DNA from: Sphingobium boeckii
Lineage (GTDB): Bacteria; Pseudomonadota; Alphaproteobacteria; Sphingomonadales; Sphingomonadaceae
DNA: 51,849 nucleotides
Assembly (NCBI RefSeq): GCF_014199215.1
Contig: NZ_JACIJC010000010.1
Coordinates: 1 to 51,849, forward strand
Reading direction: 5' to 3'
Below the pieces are notes generated by a model. It was given only the letters and a program-made list of their open reading frames with translations. It ran no database searches and was not told the DNA's origin. The position numbers were made by a program, and so were the translations under genes. Numbering within the stretch: the stretch's first letter is position 1; each line of letters begins with the position of its first letter. Below are positions 32,459-42,499 of this stretch, piece by piece.

Positions 32459-33061
32459 TTAAATGGCTGCAGAGCTGGGATTGGCAAACCCGTGGAGCAA
32501 CAGATCGGCTGCCTGCTCTGCGATCTGAGCTGGTCCCAACTTCCCTGGTCGATACCAGGATGAGCAAGAATCCAGCATTGCGATCAAGAACTTCCTGACC
32601 ACGGTCGCGTCCAGCGCTGCGCTGGCGCTCCCGTCCGCCTGGGCAGCGACAATCAGGTCGCGCCAATAATTGTCGAAGCTCGAATAGGCCGCAAGAACCC
32701 GCCGCCTCATTTCGTCAGGCAGATCGTCAAATACGCGCGCAACCGCGGAGGAATAATCGTCGCCTGACAGCAGGAAGTCGATGTGAGCGACAATGGCAGC
32801 TCGGAGCCTTACCACGGGTGCCGCGCCTGGGCCTAAAACCTCCACGCGGGCCACAATATGGCGGCTGTTGTGGTAAATCCCTTCCATCATCACTTCCTCG
32901 ACCAGATGGTCCTTAGACGGGAAATGATGATAGATGCTGGGCGCCAGCATACTGGCTCCCTTCGCGATCTCACTCAGTTTGGCGCCGGCAAGCCCCTTCT
33001 GTCGAAGGACTTTTGCCGCTGAATCAAGAATGCGGGTTCGGCCATTATCTGCGTGTACCAT
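32459..33061 (-). CDS. TetR-family regulator
   Basis: 200 aa, ATG 33061 with AAGGGG 5 bp upstream. HTH at about 6-52: RTRILDSAAKVLRQKGLAGA, KLSEIAKGASMLAPSIYHHF, PSKDHLVEEVM. The C-terminal part (IVAHIDFLLSGDDYSSAVAR; CSSWYRPG) looks like the TetR_C family used by regulators of acyl-CoA and terpenoid catabolism. Located between the monooxygenase and the lactonase operon. Second candidate for the shared operator. Confidence 0.85.
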   Translation of the reverse strand: MVHADNGRTRILDSAAKVLRQKGLAGAKLSEIAKGASMLAPSIYHHFPSKDHLVEEVMMEGIYHNSRHIVARVEVLGPGAAPVVRLRAAIVAHIDFLLSGDDYSSAVARVFDDLPDEMRRRVLAAYSSFDNYWRDLIVAAQADGSASAALDATVVRKFLIAMLDSCSSWYRPGKLGPAQIAEQAADLLLHGFANPSSAAI

Positions 33062-33116
33062 GGTGCCCCTTAGCAAAAATATGGCCGAAAGACAGTCTTA
33101 TGGATGCTTTCGCCCT

Positions 33117-34052
33117 TTAACCGGCATAAGCGCAGTTAGGCACACCGGGCGCGGGGGGATCAAGTATCTCGAACAATCCACCTGCAAGGGGCTGCTGAGC
33201 AAAAGTTTCGGCAGAGAAGCCCTGCGACCCGGTAATCAGGAACAGGCGTGAATGGTCGCTGCCTCCAAAGGCTGGGCGAAGCCCTCGGCGCACTGGCAAG
33301 CGACGCTCCTCAAGCAGTGTCGCGTTCGGCGTAAATCGGCGCAACACCCAGCTTTCATAGAAAGCCATCCAGATGCAGCCATCGACATCGACCGCCATGC
33401 CGTCGGGATAGCCGTCCTCCGGCTTGAACTTCAGAAAGTCACGGCGGTTCGATAATGTACCATCGTCGGCGACATCATAAACCCAGCTTACGAGCGGCAT
33501 CGAGTCGTTGACATAGGCTGTCCTGCCGTCTGGGCTGAACGCCGGTCCGTTGGCGGTCACGATATTACGCTCCTGCGTACTCACCGTACCATCTGAGTCC
33601 AGCCGGTAGAGTTCACCAGTGTTGCGCACGTCCAGATTTCCCAGAGTGCTTTCCTTGTCGTCCGTCGTCGTGCTTTCGTCCCACTGACTAGAATCGCAAG
33701 AACCAGACCAGTAGCGACCCTTGCGATCGGTCACGCCATCGTTCAACCGCGCGATCTTGGGATTGGGAATCGGATGAATGAACGGCGCGTAGATATTCTT
33801 CTTGGGATCGACATGCGCAAAGCCGTCCGCGCATGAAGCGACGAAGCCACCGCTGGCTCGCGGCGCTATTGCGCTGATCCAGGCGGGGGCCGCCCAGCGT
33901 CCGGTTTGGCCGCTGTCGAGATGATACCAGTTAATGCTGGGCGCTTCGATGTCGACCCAGTAGATGCAACCGTCCCGCTCATCCCATACCGTGCTTTCGC
34001 CCAAGATCGCCTTGGCATCCCATAGGCAACGCCAGCCTTCGCCTTCCATCAT
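33117..34052 (-). CDS. SMP-30/gluconolactonase-family protein
   Basis: 311 aa. Beta-propeller strings ILGESTVWDERDGCIYWVDI, ARLNDGVTDRKGRYWSGS, GPAFSPDGRTAYVNDS and GYPDGMAVDVDGCIWMA. The E (GES), N (LNDG), N (ANGPAFS) and D (PDGMAVD) metal ligands of SMP-30 lactonases are all visible. Last gene of a three-gene minus operon (luciferase-like, hydratase, this). In a Baeyer-Villiger pathway it would be suited to open a lactone; that is inference. Confidence 0.85.
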   Translation of the reverse strand: MMEGEGWRCLWDAKAILGESTVWDERDGCIYWVDIEAPSINWYHLDSGQTGRWAAPAWISAIAPRASGGFVASCADGFAHVDPKKNIYAPFIHPIPNPKIARLNDGVTDRKGRYWSGSCDSSQWDESTTTDDKESTLGNLDVRNTGELYRLDSDGTVSTQERNIVTANGPAFSPDGRTAYVNDSMPLVSWVYDVADDGTLSNRRDFLKFKPEDGYPDGMAVDVDGCIWMAFYESWVLRRFTPNATLLEERRLPVRRGLRPAFGGSDHSRLFLITGSQGFSAETFAQQPLAGGLFEILDPPAPGVPNCAYAG

Positions 34053-34071
34053 CGCTTATCCTATTCTGGTT

Positions 34072-34929
34072 CTATAACTTGACCATTGGGTCGCCAAAGG
34101 GTTCGTCACGCTGGCGCACTGCCTCTTTCAGTCCTTGGGTGCGCACCGTATCGTTGAACTGCGTACGACTGGCTGCGAGGTGACCGCGCGCGTCCATTTC
34201 TGCGGCCATGCGTTGCAAGGTGCGCGCACCCATCAGTTCCAGCCCGACATTAACGATGCGCTTGTTCGCACTAAGTAGATCGGTGTCGATCTGGGCGAGA
34301 CGTTTTGCCAGCGCAGCCACTTCCGCGTCCAACTGGTTGGCAGGAACCGCCTTGAGAGCCAAACCGATGTGCGCCGCATCGTCGCCGCGGATTGAATCTC
34401 CGGTAAGCAATAGCCGCTTGGCCCATTGTGGCCCCACCAAATATAACCACATGTGGCTCGGAAGCGATCCTTGCGAGCGTGCAGGGGGGAAACCGAACAA
34501 GGCGTCGTCCGCACAGATCACAATGTCGCACAGCAGGGCAAGGTCGGTTCCGCCCGCCAAGCAACGGCCATGGACCTGGGCGATGACGGGCTTGTGCATA
34601 TCGAACAACGCCATGCGCAGGCGCTGCGCCCTCTCCTGATGCCAAGTGTCATCATCGAATTTCGCCCGGCCGCGCTTGTGATCGATGTGCCCTGGTATTG
34701 GCTGGTCGTATTTCTGAAGGTCGTAGCCGGAACAGAAATCCGGGCCGGCAGCTTTCAGAACGACAGCATGGACGCGATTGTCCTCATCCGCTTCCCACAA
34801 TAAATCGTGAAGTCGCTCCTGCAAAGGTTCGCTCAGCGCATTGCGCTTTTCGGGACGATTGAGGGTGATCCAGGCCGTGCCGTCACGGACTTCGTACAGC
34901 ACCGGCTGTGCAGCGTCTTCCATGTTCAT
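34072..34929 (-). CDS. Enoyl-CoA hydratase/isomerase family protein
   Basis: 285 aa. Crotonase fold: AWITLNRPEKRNALSEPLQE, AVVLKAAGPDFCSGYDL (oxyanion-hole strand), KPVIAQVHGRCLAGGTDLAL, CDIVICADDALFGFPPARS. The usual catalytic Glu of FAGxxGS-type hydratases is not obvious, so hydratase, isomerase or C-C hydrolase activity all remain possible. 19 bp upstream of the lactonase gene and 65 bp downstream of the luciferase-like gene. Confidence 0.85.
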   Translation of the reverse strand: MNMEDAAQPVLYEVRDGTAWITLNRPEKRNALSEPLQERLHDLLWEADEDNRVHAVVLKAAGPDFCSGYDLQKYDQPIPGHIDHKRGRAKFDDDTWHQERAQRLRMALFDMHKPVIAQVHGRCLAGGTDLALLCDIVICADDALFGFPPARSQGSLPSHMWLYLVGPQWAKRLLLTGDSIRGDDAAHIGLALKAVPANQLDAEVAALAKRLAQIDTDLLSANKRIVNVGLELMGARTLQRMAAEMDARGHLAASRTQFNDTVRTQGLKEAVRQRDEPFGDPMVKL

Positions 34930-34994
34930 CCTCTTATCCCTTCCACAGCAACGTCTTGCGCGTTGCTGTGGATTAGCGTCGACATAATAGCAGG

Positions 34995-36104
34995 TCAGCC
35001 AACCGATTGAAGTGGTGCAGGCGCCATGGCCGGGGCAGAAACATCGATGTCTTTCAGATGTGGCAGAACCTTGCGGGCGAAAAGCTCATAATTGTCCCGA
35101 CCCACTTCGAAGGGCATATCACCGAACTGGGTGTAGATGATGAAGCTGCCGACATCGAAGCGATCCACCATCGATGTCAGCTTTTCTACGACCTCCTCCG
35201 GCCGCCCCCATATCTGGAGATCGGCGAGGAAATTGTTGAATTTCTCTATGCCGTGCTTTTCAACGCTGTTGGCCAGCGCGCCATAATATTCATAGCCTTC
35301 GATCTTCTCGAATTCCTTGTTACCGAACTGGTAAAAAGAGGACGTGGAACGCGCATATTCAACCAGATATTTGTCGCGCATTTCTTGGGCTTTGGCGGCA
35401 TCTTCGTGGACTGCAACGAAGGCGACGACGACTGGCTTGGGCGCCGGTCGGCCCTGCATGGCGAAGAAGCGGTCGCGATAGCTTTTCACGTCTTCCGCGA
35501 CCCTATCCCAGGGCTTCTGGGCGATGATCATCAAGCCGACGTCCAGGTTCGCCATCAGCTTGACCGACTCAGGCGATACGGCCGACGCGAACACACGGCC
35601 ACGGTAGCTGGCGTAAGGGCGGGGGCGCAGCTCGACGCGCGGCTGCTGAAGATATTTGCCATTATATTCCATGACGCCAGTTTCCAGCGCCTCCAGCAGC
35701 GCTTCTGCATATTCACGGAACCGTTGGCGGGCCTCGCCCATAGGCACCTGAAATCCGTCAAACTCGCCTTTGCCCAGACCCCTGCCGATGCCCAGGATCG
35801 CGCGGCCTTCGGACAGTTGATCAAGGAGGAGAAAGCTTTCGGCGATGCGAACGGGATTTTGCCACGGTAAAACGGTTACCGTCGTGCCCAGTTTGATCCG
35901 CTTCGTCTTAGCGGCAACCCAAGACAGGAACTGCGGCACATTGGGCGTCATCATATAGCCGGTGAAATGGTGCTCGGGTGTCCACACAGAATCGAAGCCT
36001 CGATCTTCAGCCTCCGCAGCCAAAGACAATTCATGCCGGAACACCTCGATATCGCTGACCTGATCCTTGAGATTTTGGAACGTCAGCCCCAAACCCACAT
36101 CCAT
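34995..36104 (-). CDS. Luciferase-like flavin-dependent monooxygenase
   Basis: 369 aa, ATG 36104 with SD GGAGG 6 bp upstream. GLGLTFQNLKDQVSDIEVFR, FDSVWTPEHHFTGYMMTPN, VLPWQNPVRIAESFLLLDQL, GRAILGIGRGLGKGEFDGF, FASAVSPESVKLMA and IWGRPEEVVEKLTSM are typical of the bacterial-luciferase alkanal monooxygenase clade, distinct from the 31259 protein. It needs reduced FMN from a partner reductase. First gene of a minus operon whose promoter holds operator copy 2. Confidence 0.85.
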   Translation of the reverse strand: MDVGLGLTFQNLKDQVSDIEVFRHELSLAAEAEDRGFDSVWTPEHHFTGYMMTPNVPQFLSWVAAKTKRIKLGTTVTVLPWQNPVRIAESFLLLDQLSEGRAILGIGRGLGKGEFDGFQVPMGEARQRFREYAEALLEALETGVMEYNGKYLQQPRVELRPRPYASYRGRVFASAVSPESVKLMANLDVGLMIIAQKPWDRVAEDVKSYRDRFFAMQGRPAPKPVVVAFVAVHEDAAKAQEMRDKYLVEYARSTSSFYQFGNKEFEKIEGYEYYGALANSVEKHGIEKFNNFLADLQIWGRPEEVVEKLTSMVDRFDVGSFIIYTQFGDMPFEVGRDNYELFARKVLPHLKDIDVSAPAMAPAPLQSVG

Positions 36105-36137
36105 ATACGCCTCCAAGAACTTCGTGCTGAAATCAAA

Positions 36138-36151
36138 CTAACGACAATTAG
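36138..36151. promoter_or_regulatory. Shared operator copy 2
   Basis: Minus strand CTAATTGTCGTTAG, preceded by CACC and placed between TTGCCA (-35-like) and TAGTTT (-10-like) of the minus-strand promoter, 34 bp before ATG 36104. Confidence 0.65.
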
Positions 36152-36352
36152 GGTGAGTTGGCAACCCCCTGTCGAAACTCCGCTGACGCCCTTGAGAAAT
36201 CAGGTTATGGAAGACCCACATAATCTTGTTAGAATAATCCTTGGAAATCAATAGATTATGATATTTTTATCCATCGCCTCAGGCTCAGAAATCGCTACTT
36301 AGCTGGGGCAAAAAATGGATGATGCTTGACGCAAAAGGCCAAAGGCGACATA

Positions 36353-36366
36353 TGAATCATAATTAG
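36353..36366. promoter_or_regulatory. Degenerate operator copy upstream of acyl-CoA synthetase
   Basis: TGAATCATAATTAG matches CTAATCGTAATTAG (copy 3) at 11 of 14 positions and lies 17 bp before GTG 36384. Confidence 0.35.
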
Positions 36367-36383
36367 GTAGAGGGGATGTTGCT

Positions 36384-38069
36384 GTGATCGAAGCCATAGC
36401 AGAACGGCGTCAAGCCATGTCTGACCGACATCCCGTCTGGTTGGAAATGAGCCTGAGCGCCTATCTCGTGCGCGCACAGCAACATTTCGCTGCCAAGCCC
36501 CTCGTTATTACCGACGCTGAAACGCTGAGTTATGCCGCGGTTCTGAGCCAGTCCGAGCGATTTGCTGCAGCCCTTTCTGCGCTTGGGATTGGCCATGGCG
36601 ATCGTGTCGGGCTATTGCTGGCCAATTATCCGATCACGGTGTCATTGATGTTTGCGATCTGGCGAACGGGTGCGGTCGCTGTGGCCATCAATACGCTCTA
36701 TGGTCCCAAGGATCTCGAATATGCCGTTCGGGAATCAGGTTGCAATCTTATCATCAGCATGGCGCGCTTCGGGTCGCGCCGCTATGACGTCGAACTCGAT
36801 GCTCGGGTTCCGGGATGGCGCACTGGCGAATGCGCCGCCCTTCCGGAGCTGCGCGCAGGCCTTGTATATGACGCGGAGGCGCCTCAGGACTTTCTCGCCT
36901 CCCTCCCGACGGGCGAACTGCCGACGCAGAACGCGGACCCGCATGATCCCGCCGTCATCATGTTCACGTCGGGCACGACCGGATCGCCGAAAGGGGTCAT
37001 GCTAACTCATGACAACCTTTTGAGGGCGGCTTATGCGGGCGCGCACCATCAGGCGTTCGATGAAGGCCGACGCGCGGTTTTCTCGCTTCCCCTATATCAT
37101 GGCTTTGGTCTCGTCGTGGGCCTGTTGTCCGGCATGATCGTGGGTGGATCTATCGTCCCCCTGCTTCGGTTTGATGCAGATGCTCTGCTGTCGGCGACTG
37201 AGCGACATCGTGCCACATATCTGATGGGCGTTCCCACCATGACGATCGCGATGATGGAGCGGGCAAAGATCAAGGCTTATGATCTGAGTTCGCTCACCGC
37301 CGTCCACAGTGCCGCAGCGCCTACTCCAAGCTGGGTCTGGCGGGAAATCCAGGAGACGTTGGGTTGCAGCGAGATTTTCACAAGTTACGGCCAGACCGAA
37401 GCGACCGCGACGATCGTATGCACCCAACCTGGAGACTCGATCGAGGTGGTGGCGGAAACGCAGGGCTGCATTGTACAAGCAGGCGTCGCCGGAATTGCTG
37501 AGCAGGATGGCCGAATCTGCGAATTTAAGACCATCGATCCCGTCACCGGCGCCGATCTGCCAATGGGCGTCGCTGGCGAACTGTGCACAAGGGGGCCGAT
37601 GAACAGCTTGGGCTATTTCCGCCGCCCGGAAGAAACCGAAAAGCTTTTCCTGCCCGGTGGATGGCTGCGCACCGGGGATCTGGGTCAGTTCCGACCGGAC
37701 GGAAACCTGTTCCTGACCGGCCGTTCAAAAGAATTGTACAAGAGCCGGGGTGAGCTGGTGTCGCCCAAGGAGCTCGAGCAGCTTGTCACCACCCATCCCG
37801 CAATCGCGCAGGCCTTTTTCATCGGCATGCCCGATGATCGCTGGGGCGAGTGCGGCTGCGCATGGATCGTCCGCGCCGAAGGCCATCATCTGCCTGAGGA
37901 CGACATAATCGCCTGGCTGAAACCACAGGTCGCGGGGTACAAGCTGCCACGCGACATCTGGTTCATTGCAGAGGGGGACTTGCCGAAAACCGGTACGGGC
38001 AAGGTCCAGAAGAATATTTTGAAAGAGATGGCGCTGGCTCACCTCGCCGCGCAACGAGGCGCGGCCTGA
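36384..38069 (+). CDS. Acyl-CoA synthetase (AMP-forming)
   Basis: 561 aa. ANL superfamily: P-loop-like IMFTSGTTGSPKGVMLTH, SYGQTEATA, GWLRTGDLGQFRPDG, GRSKELYKSRGELVSPKELE and the terminal catalytic Lys in PKTGTGKVQKNIL. Activates a carboxylic acid to its CoA thioester, as needed after Baeyer-Villiger ring cleavage. GTG 36384 (GAGGGG upstream); ATG 36417 is an alternative. It forms an operon with ribBA, 31 bp downstream. Confidence 0.9.
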   Translation: MIEAIAERRQAMSDRHPVWLEMSLSAYLVRAQQHFAAKPLVITDAETLSYAAVLSQSERFAAALSALGIGHGDRVGLLLANYPITVSLMFAIWRTGAVAVAINTLYGPKDLEYAVRESGCNLIISMARFGSRRYDVELDARVPGWRTGECAALPELRAGLVYDAEAPQDFLASLPTGELPTQNADPHDPAVIMFTSGTTGSPKGVMLTHDNLLRAAYAGAHHQAFDEGRRAVFSLPLYHGFGLVVGLLSGMIVGGSIVPLLRFDADALLSATERHRATYLMGVPTMTIAMMERAKIKAYDLSSLTAVHSAAAPTPSWVWREIQETLGCSEIFTSYGQTEATATIVCTQPGDSIEVVAETQGCIVQAGVAGIAEQDGRICEFKTIDPVTGADLPMGVAGELCTRGPMNSLGYFRRPEETEKLFLPGGWLRTGDLGQFRPDGNLFLTGRSKELYKSRGELVSPKELEQLVTTHPAIAQAFFIGMPDDRWGECGCAWIVRAEGHHLPEDDIIAWLKPQVAGYKLPRDIWFIAEGDLPKTGTGKVQKNILKEMALAHLAAQRGAA

Positions 38070-38100
38070 GAACGCCGCCCAGACATGGAAAGAGTGACCG

Positions 38101-39234
38101 ATGAGCAGCGAAGGCATTTCGTCCATAGAGGACATCATTCACGACGCGATAAACGGGCTTCCCTATATATTGGTCGATGCCGATGATCGCGAGAATGAAG
38201 GCGACGTCATTATCCCAGCCCAGTTCGCGACCCCGCGGCAGATCAACTTCATGGCAAAACATGCACGCGGATTGATTTGCCTGGCAATGACGAAATCCCG
38301 GGCGGAACAACTGAACCTGCCGCCAATGGCCGTCAACAATCAGTCAGGCCACGGTACAGCATTCACGATATCGATAGAGGCCCGAGAAGGTGTCACTACC
38401 GGGATTTCCGCACATGATCGCGCGCACACCATCGCGGTGGCCGTTGATCCTACAAAGATATCGGCGGATATTGTGTCACCGGGACATGTCTTTCCACTGA
38501 CAGCGCGCGATGGCGGCGTATTGGTACGCGCCGGACACACTGAGGCAGCCGTGGATATCTCACGCTTGGCGGGTCTGACACCGGCGGGGGTCATTTGCGA
38601 GGTCATGAACGATGATGGCAGTATGGCGCGCCTTCCCGAACTGCTCGTCTTTGCAAAAGAACATGGGTTGAAGGTCGGCACGATCGCTGATCTGATCGCC
38701 TACCGGCGTCGCTTCGAAAAGCTGGTGGAGCGCGTCGCGAGTGCGCCTTTTCACAGTTTTTACGGCGGAGATCTGACAATCCACGTCTATCGCAACCTGG
38801 TCGATGGTGGCGAACATGTGGCGCTTGTAAAAGGCGAGGTCCGCCCGGAGCGTGATACGCTGGTCCGTGTACATCAGGTCGACATGGCGACAGACATGCT
38901 TGGCTGGTCTCAGGCCCATCCCGATTATGTCCCACAAGCGCTCAAGGCCATCGCTGCGCATGAAGGTCAGGCCGTGGCTGTCTTTGTACGCGACCCCAGC
39001 CCCGATTCTATCTCCAAGCGGATCGAGGGCGGACGCAAGACCTATCATGACACTAACGCAACGCGCGATTATGGCATCGGCGCGCAAATCTTGCTGGACC
39101 TGGGCGTTCGGCGAATGACCTTGCTCACGTCGAGCAAGGCGAAATTAGCGGCACTCGAAGGATTTGGACTAACGGTTGTTGATCGCGTGCCTTTGCGCGA
39201 TCCGATGGCGGCTGCTGAACATGCCTTTGGCTGA
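38101..39234 (+). CDS. ribBA: DHBP synthase fused to degenerate GTP cyclohydrolase II domain
   Basis: 377 aa. The N-terminal ~200 residues are a full RibB domain: [73 protein letters not shown]. The C-terminal half has the RibA layout ([16 protein letters not shown]) but lacks the zinc cysteines of CLTGD...[13 protein letters not shown] stands where HSECLTGD is expected. So it should make 3,4-dihydroxy-2-butanone 4-phosphate only. In an operon with an acyl-CoA synthetase and near several flavoenzymes, it probably boosts flavin supply. Confidence 0.9.
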   Translation: MSSEGISSIEDIIHDAINGLPYILVDADDRENEGDVIIPAQFATPRQINFMAKHARGLICLAMTKSRAEQLNLPPMAVNNQSGHGTAFTISIEAREGVTTGISAHDRAHTIAVAVDPTKISADIVSPGHVFPLTARDGGVLVRAGHTEAAVDISRLAGLTPAGVICEVMNDDGSMARLPELLVFAKEHGLKVGTIADLIAYRRRFEKLVERVASAPFHSFYGGDLTIHVYRNLVDGGEHVALVKGEVRPERDTLVRVHQVDMATDMLGWSQAHPDYVPQALKAIAAHEGQAVAVFVRDPSPDSISKRIEGGRKTYHDTNATRDYGIGAQILLDLGVRRMTLLTSSKAKLAALEGFGLTVVDRVPLRDPMAAAEHAFG

Positions 39235-39296
39235 GTGGCAGAAATGATGACTGCGCCACATCTGGCACAGCCACCACCAAGACGCGACAGATCGCC

Positions 39297-39614
39297 TCAA
39301 TCTTCGGGCGCGATGGTCAGTTTGATCGGCCCCTGCTCTCCATTGACAATCAACTGACACGAAAGACGGCTCTGTGCCGTGCGATGATCAGAGCTATCGA
39401 GAAGGTCGTTCTCGTCTTCGGTCATAGGCCCGAACCGGTTATCATATCCGTCTTCTACATAGACATGGCAGGTCGCGCAGGAGCAACATCCGCCACATAG
39501 CGCCAATAACTGATCCATGCCGCCATCGCGGATCGCTTCCATGACCGACAGTCCTTCGGCCGCTTGCAAATTATGTTCTTGCCCGGAACGATCGGTGACG
39601 ATCAAATTGCCCAT
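39297..39614 (-). CDS. [2Fe-2S] ferredoxin (P450 partner)
   Basis: 105 aa from ATG 39614. CGGCCSCATCHVYVED provides three cluster cysteines (CxxxxCxxC spacing) and RLSCQLIV the fourth, as in putidaredoxin/adrenodoxin-type ferredoxins. SD not strong. Last gene of the minus operon dehydrogenase-P450-flavin reductase-ferredoxin. It would pass electrons to the P450. No dedicated ferredoxin reductase gene is present in the window. Confidence 0.9.
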   Translation of the reverse strand: MGNLIVTDRSGQEHNLQAAEGLSVMEAIRDGGMDQLLALCGGCCSCATCHVYVEDGYDNRFGPMTEDENDLLDSSDHRTAQSRLSCQLIVNGEQGPIKLTIAPED

Positions 39615-39648
39615 TGAGCTGCTTTCTCCATATTCACCCGAATGTTGT

Positions 39649-40140
39649 TCAAAGAAGGGACGCGACTTTTCCGTAGCTACCCTTGTGAAACAGCAAGGGG
39701 GCGCCAGGATGATGGATGTCGAGCGCGTGCACCTCGCCGATTGCGATGTAATGATCTCCGGCTTCGTGGATCGCATGGAAGGAACAGTCGATCCATGCCA
39801 AAGCCCCATCCAGGATCGGTGCGCCACGTTCCGAAAGATGATGTGGGACTCCGTCAAATTTGTTGAGGTCCTTTGACGCAAGCGTACGACAAAGTCCCTC
39901 CTGATCATCCGCCAGTACGTTCACGCAGAATCCGCCGCATGCTTCGATCTTCGGCCAACTCGACGAACCTTTGTCAGGGAAGAAGGCGACAAGAGGAGGG
40001 TCCAGCGACACAGACGTAAACGATCCGACGATCATGGCAGCGGGCGTACCATCCAGCTGCATAGCCGTTATGGCGCACACACCTGTCGGGTAATGTCCCA
40101 ATATCTGCCGGAACGCGGCTGCATCAGCGGCGATTGACAT
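39649..40140 (-). CDS. Flavin reductase (FMN-binding split-barrel)
   Basis: 163 aa. FRQILGHYPTGVCAITAMQL, AAMIVGSFTSVSLDPPLVAF, FCVNVLADDQEGLC and HYIAIGEVHALDIHHPGAPL are typical of the HpaC/flavin-reductase-like family. Supplies reduced FMN to two-component monooxygenases; the luciferase-like enzymes at 31259 and 34995 are the obvious partners, like Fred in camphor degraders. 8 bp after the P450 stop, ATG 40140. Confidence 0.9.
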   Translation of the reverse strand: MSIAADAAAFRQILGHYPTGVCAITAMQLDGTPAAMIVGSFTSVSLDPPLVAFFPDKGSSSWPKIEACGGFCVNVLADDQEGLCRTLASKDLNKFDGVPHHLSERGAPILDGALAWIDCSFHAIHEAGDHYIAIGEVHALDIHHPGAPLLFHKGSYGKVASLL

Positions 40141-40148
40141 GCCTTGTC

Positions 40149-41402
40149 TTAAACCTCCCAAACGAGTGGAATATCTTCCACTGCCGCAACAATACCCGCG
40201 TGATAAATAGGGGCGGCCCCTTCCTTGAGCGAAAATCGCGGTATGCGAGCCAACCATTCTTGCAACATCACCAGGACTTCCAGGCGCGCCAGATGCATAC
40301 CGGCGCACCGGTGCGGCCCTTGCGCAAAGGTCGAATGCGAGACGTTCCGGCGCGACAGGTCGACCGCCATGGGATCGTCATGCTGCGTGTCGTCCAGGCC
40401 GTGCAGCGCCGTCGGCAGGAGTATGAGGTCGCCTGCCTTCAACTGCGTGCCGTAATATTCCATGTCCTCGACGACATAACGTGCGTCTGACACAACCGCA
40501 AAGCGGCGGAACATCTCCTCGACGCCGCGCTGAAGTTTCATAGGGTCGGCAACCATCTCTTCGACCGTTTCGGGATGGCGCGCGAGATAGATCATCATGA
40601 AGCTGAGGAAATTCACGACAGTATCCAGTCCGCCCAGCAGCAGCAGCGAAACCAGGCCCAGCATCTTGTCCTCCGGCATCGGCGCGCCGTTGATTTCGCT
40701 GTTCACCATCTGGGTGATGAGGTCGGTTCCGGTTCCGCCACGGCGCTCCGCAATGATGGGGGCTACATAGGCGAAGAACCCCGCATTCGCCGCTTGCAGT
40801 GATTTTCCCTGCTCCTCGGGCGTGTTTCCGGATGGGCGGGTCATTTCCTTTGCCAGCGCGTTCAGCCTCGCCGCGTCATCCATCGGCAGGCCGGCAAGCG
40901 CCAGGAAGACCTTCACCGGAAAGATATTGGCAAAATCCCTGGCGAAGTCGCATTGTCCGCTGGCCGCGAAACCCTCGATCAGTTCGATCGCCACAGCCCG
41001 GACATCGCTTTCGACCTTGCGAATCTGGGCCAGGTTGAGACCTTTATCGATGGCCTTGCGATAGGGCGTATGTTCAGGCGGATCCATCTTTGTGGGAACC
41101 ATGTCATAGGCCTCGCCCGCCTCGCGCGGCACCCATATGACCCGGCTCGAAAAGCGGTCTGGGCTGCGATAGATCTCGTCGATCAGCGCGCCGCGCGTCG
41201 CGATCCAGTGACCGCCGGTAAACGGCGTCCAGACCAGCGGCGGCGTGTCGGGCTGCTGCACTTTTTTCCAAGCTTCATGCACGCCTTCCTCTATGCCATC
41301 GAGCGCATAGATATCGACCTCCCGCACCAGTCGGGCAGGGACATAGTCGGGAATCGGCATTCGATGTTTAGCTGATGGCGGGGCTATCGTGTCTGTGTCC
41401 AT
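40149..41402 (-). CDS. Cytochrome P450, CYP101 (P450cam)-like
   Basis: 417 aa. Heme loop [19 protein letters not shown] with Cys366. I-helix [16 protein letters not shown] and ExxR in EEMFRRF. Several stretches are near-identical to P450cam as I know it: [52 protein letters not shown]-like IPLVWEV, and [10 protein letters not shown]. So a CYP101-family enzyme, hydroxylating a compact terpenoid or norisoprenoid ketone. ATG 41402 with AAGGA upstream. Located between dehydrogenase and flavin reductase genes. Confidence 0.92.
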   Translation of the reverse strand: MDTDTIAPPSAKHRMPIPDYVPARLVREVDIYALDGIEEGVHEAWKKVQQPDTPPLVWTPFTGGHWIATRGALIDEIYRSPDRFSSRVIWVPREAGEAYDMVPTKMDPPEHTPYRKAIDKGLNLAQIRKVESDVRAVAIELIEGFAASGQCDFARDFANIFPVKVFLALAGLPMDDAARLNALAKEMTRPSGNTPEEQGKSLQAANAGFFAYVAPIIAERRGGTGTDLITQMVNSEINGAPMPEDKMLGLVSLLLLGGLDTVVNFLSFMMIYLARHPETVEEMVADPMKLQRGVEEMFRRFAVVSDARYVVEDMEYYGTQLKAGDLILLPTALHGLDDTQHDDPMAVDLSRRNVSHSTFAQGPHRCAGMHLARLEVLVMLQEWLARIPRFSLKEGAAPIYHAGIVAAVEDIPLVWEV

Positions 41403-41416
41403 GCCAGCGTCCTTTC

Positions 41417-42499
41417 TCAACGGATGGTGGGGTCGATGACAGCCTTGGTGGCGACGCCGTTCTTTGTGACGGTGAGTGCCTCGGCTGCCTGGCTGATACT
41501 GAAGCGATGACTAACCAGGCCAGCAAGCGGCACCTGGTTTTGCACCCGCGCAGCGAATTGCATCCCCTGATAATAGTTTTTGGGTGCCGGGAAGGATGCG
41601 CCGCCGATCGTCAGGTTCTTAAGCGTCAGATCACGAGGGGAGATCGGTTGGGTGCCGATCGCACCCCAAAGCCCCAGGATGATATAGCGGCTATGGATGC
41701 CGCTGATGTCCACACCCTCCGGAAAGGCCGGTAACGCACCTGCTGCCTCGATAACAATGTCCGGACCCTGCTTTCCAATCAGATCATAGATCATGCGTTT
41801 GCGCTCGTCCGCAGCCAAGCTGAGCGACACGGTCGAAGTTGCGCCCAATGTAATGGCGGCCTCCAGGCGGGCTTGCGCGCCATCGATGACGATGATTTCC
41901 CGCGCACCAGCCTGCGCCGCAACGAGGACGGCGGACAGGCCGACCGGCCCCGCGCCCTGGACGACGACAGAATCCCCGAAGCGAACCGGGCCGCAGCGGT
42001 CGAAGCCCCGCAGCACAGTCGGAAGTGCGCAGCCAAGCGCCGCGACGGCTTCGGGCTGCGCGCCGTCGGGCAGACGATAGAAGGGCATGTTGTTGGGCAA
42101 CCAGGCATAGTCAGAATAGCTGCCCCAATTGGGTTTTGCCGCATCCTCGAAATATTGGCTGTTTTCGCACGGGGTCTGCTCCAGGACGGTGCAGGAATAG
42201 CATCGATGACACAGCGCAATCGGCGACCAGATAACCAGGTCTCCGGCCTTTACCGGCGTTCCGGCATAGTCGTTGAAAACGCCAGCTCCGAGCTGCGTGA
42301 TCTCGCCGACGCCCTCATGCCCCAGAATGATCGGGAAGGGCATTTCGCCCGCTTCCCCGGTCAGAATATGGACGTCGCTGCCGCAGACGCCGCCCAATAT
42401 CGTGCGGACAAGCACACCGCCTGGCTCGGGCGCATGGACCTGGACATCCCATGTTTCCAGTCGGTTCTTTTCAACGAGCACTGCGGCTTTACCGTACAT
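41417..42499 (-). CDS. Zinc-dependent alcohol dehydrogenase (camD-like)
   Basis: 360 aa. MDR family: catalytic zinc region [13 protein letters not shown] and LGHEGVGEI; structural zinc cysteines [17 protein letters not shown]; Rossmann motif [20 protein letters not shown]. First gene of the P450 operon, 14 bp from the P450 ATG. This is the camDC arrangement of camphor operons, where the enzyme oxidises the P450-formed alcohol (5-exo-hydroxycamphor) to a diketone. Confidence 0.9.
   Translation of the reverse strand: MYGKAAVLVEKNRLETWDVQVHAPEPGGVLVRTILGGVCGSDVHILTGEAGEMPFPIILGHEGVGEITQLGAGVFNDYAGTPVKAGDLVIWSPIALCHRCYSCTVLEQTPCENSQYFEDAAKPNWGSYSDYAWLPNNMPFYRLPDGAQPEAVAALGCALPTVLRGFDRCGPVRFGDSVVVQGAGPVGLSAVLVAAQAGAREIIVIDGAQARLEAAITLGATSTVSLSLAADERKRMIYDLIGKQGPDIVIEAAGALPAFPEGVDISGIHSRYIILGLWGAIGTQPISPRDLTLKNLTIGGASFPAPKNYYQGMQFAARVQNQVPLAGLVSHRFSISQAAEALTVTKNGVATKAVIDPTIR

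Larger units (their letters stand above)
36105..36383. other. Divergent regulatory region with two operator-like sites
   Basis: Separates the luciferase-like minus operon from the acyl-CoA synthetase plus operon. Operator copy 2 at 36138-36151 and a weaker copy at 36353-36366. Confidence 0.5.
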
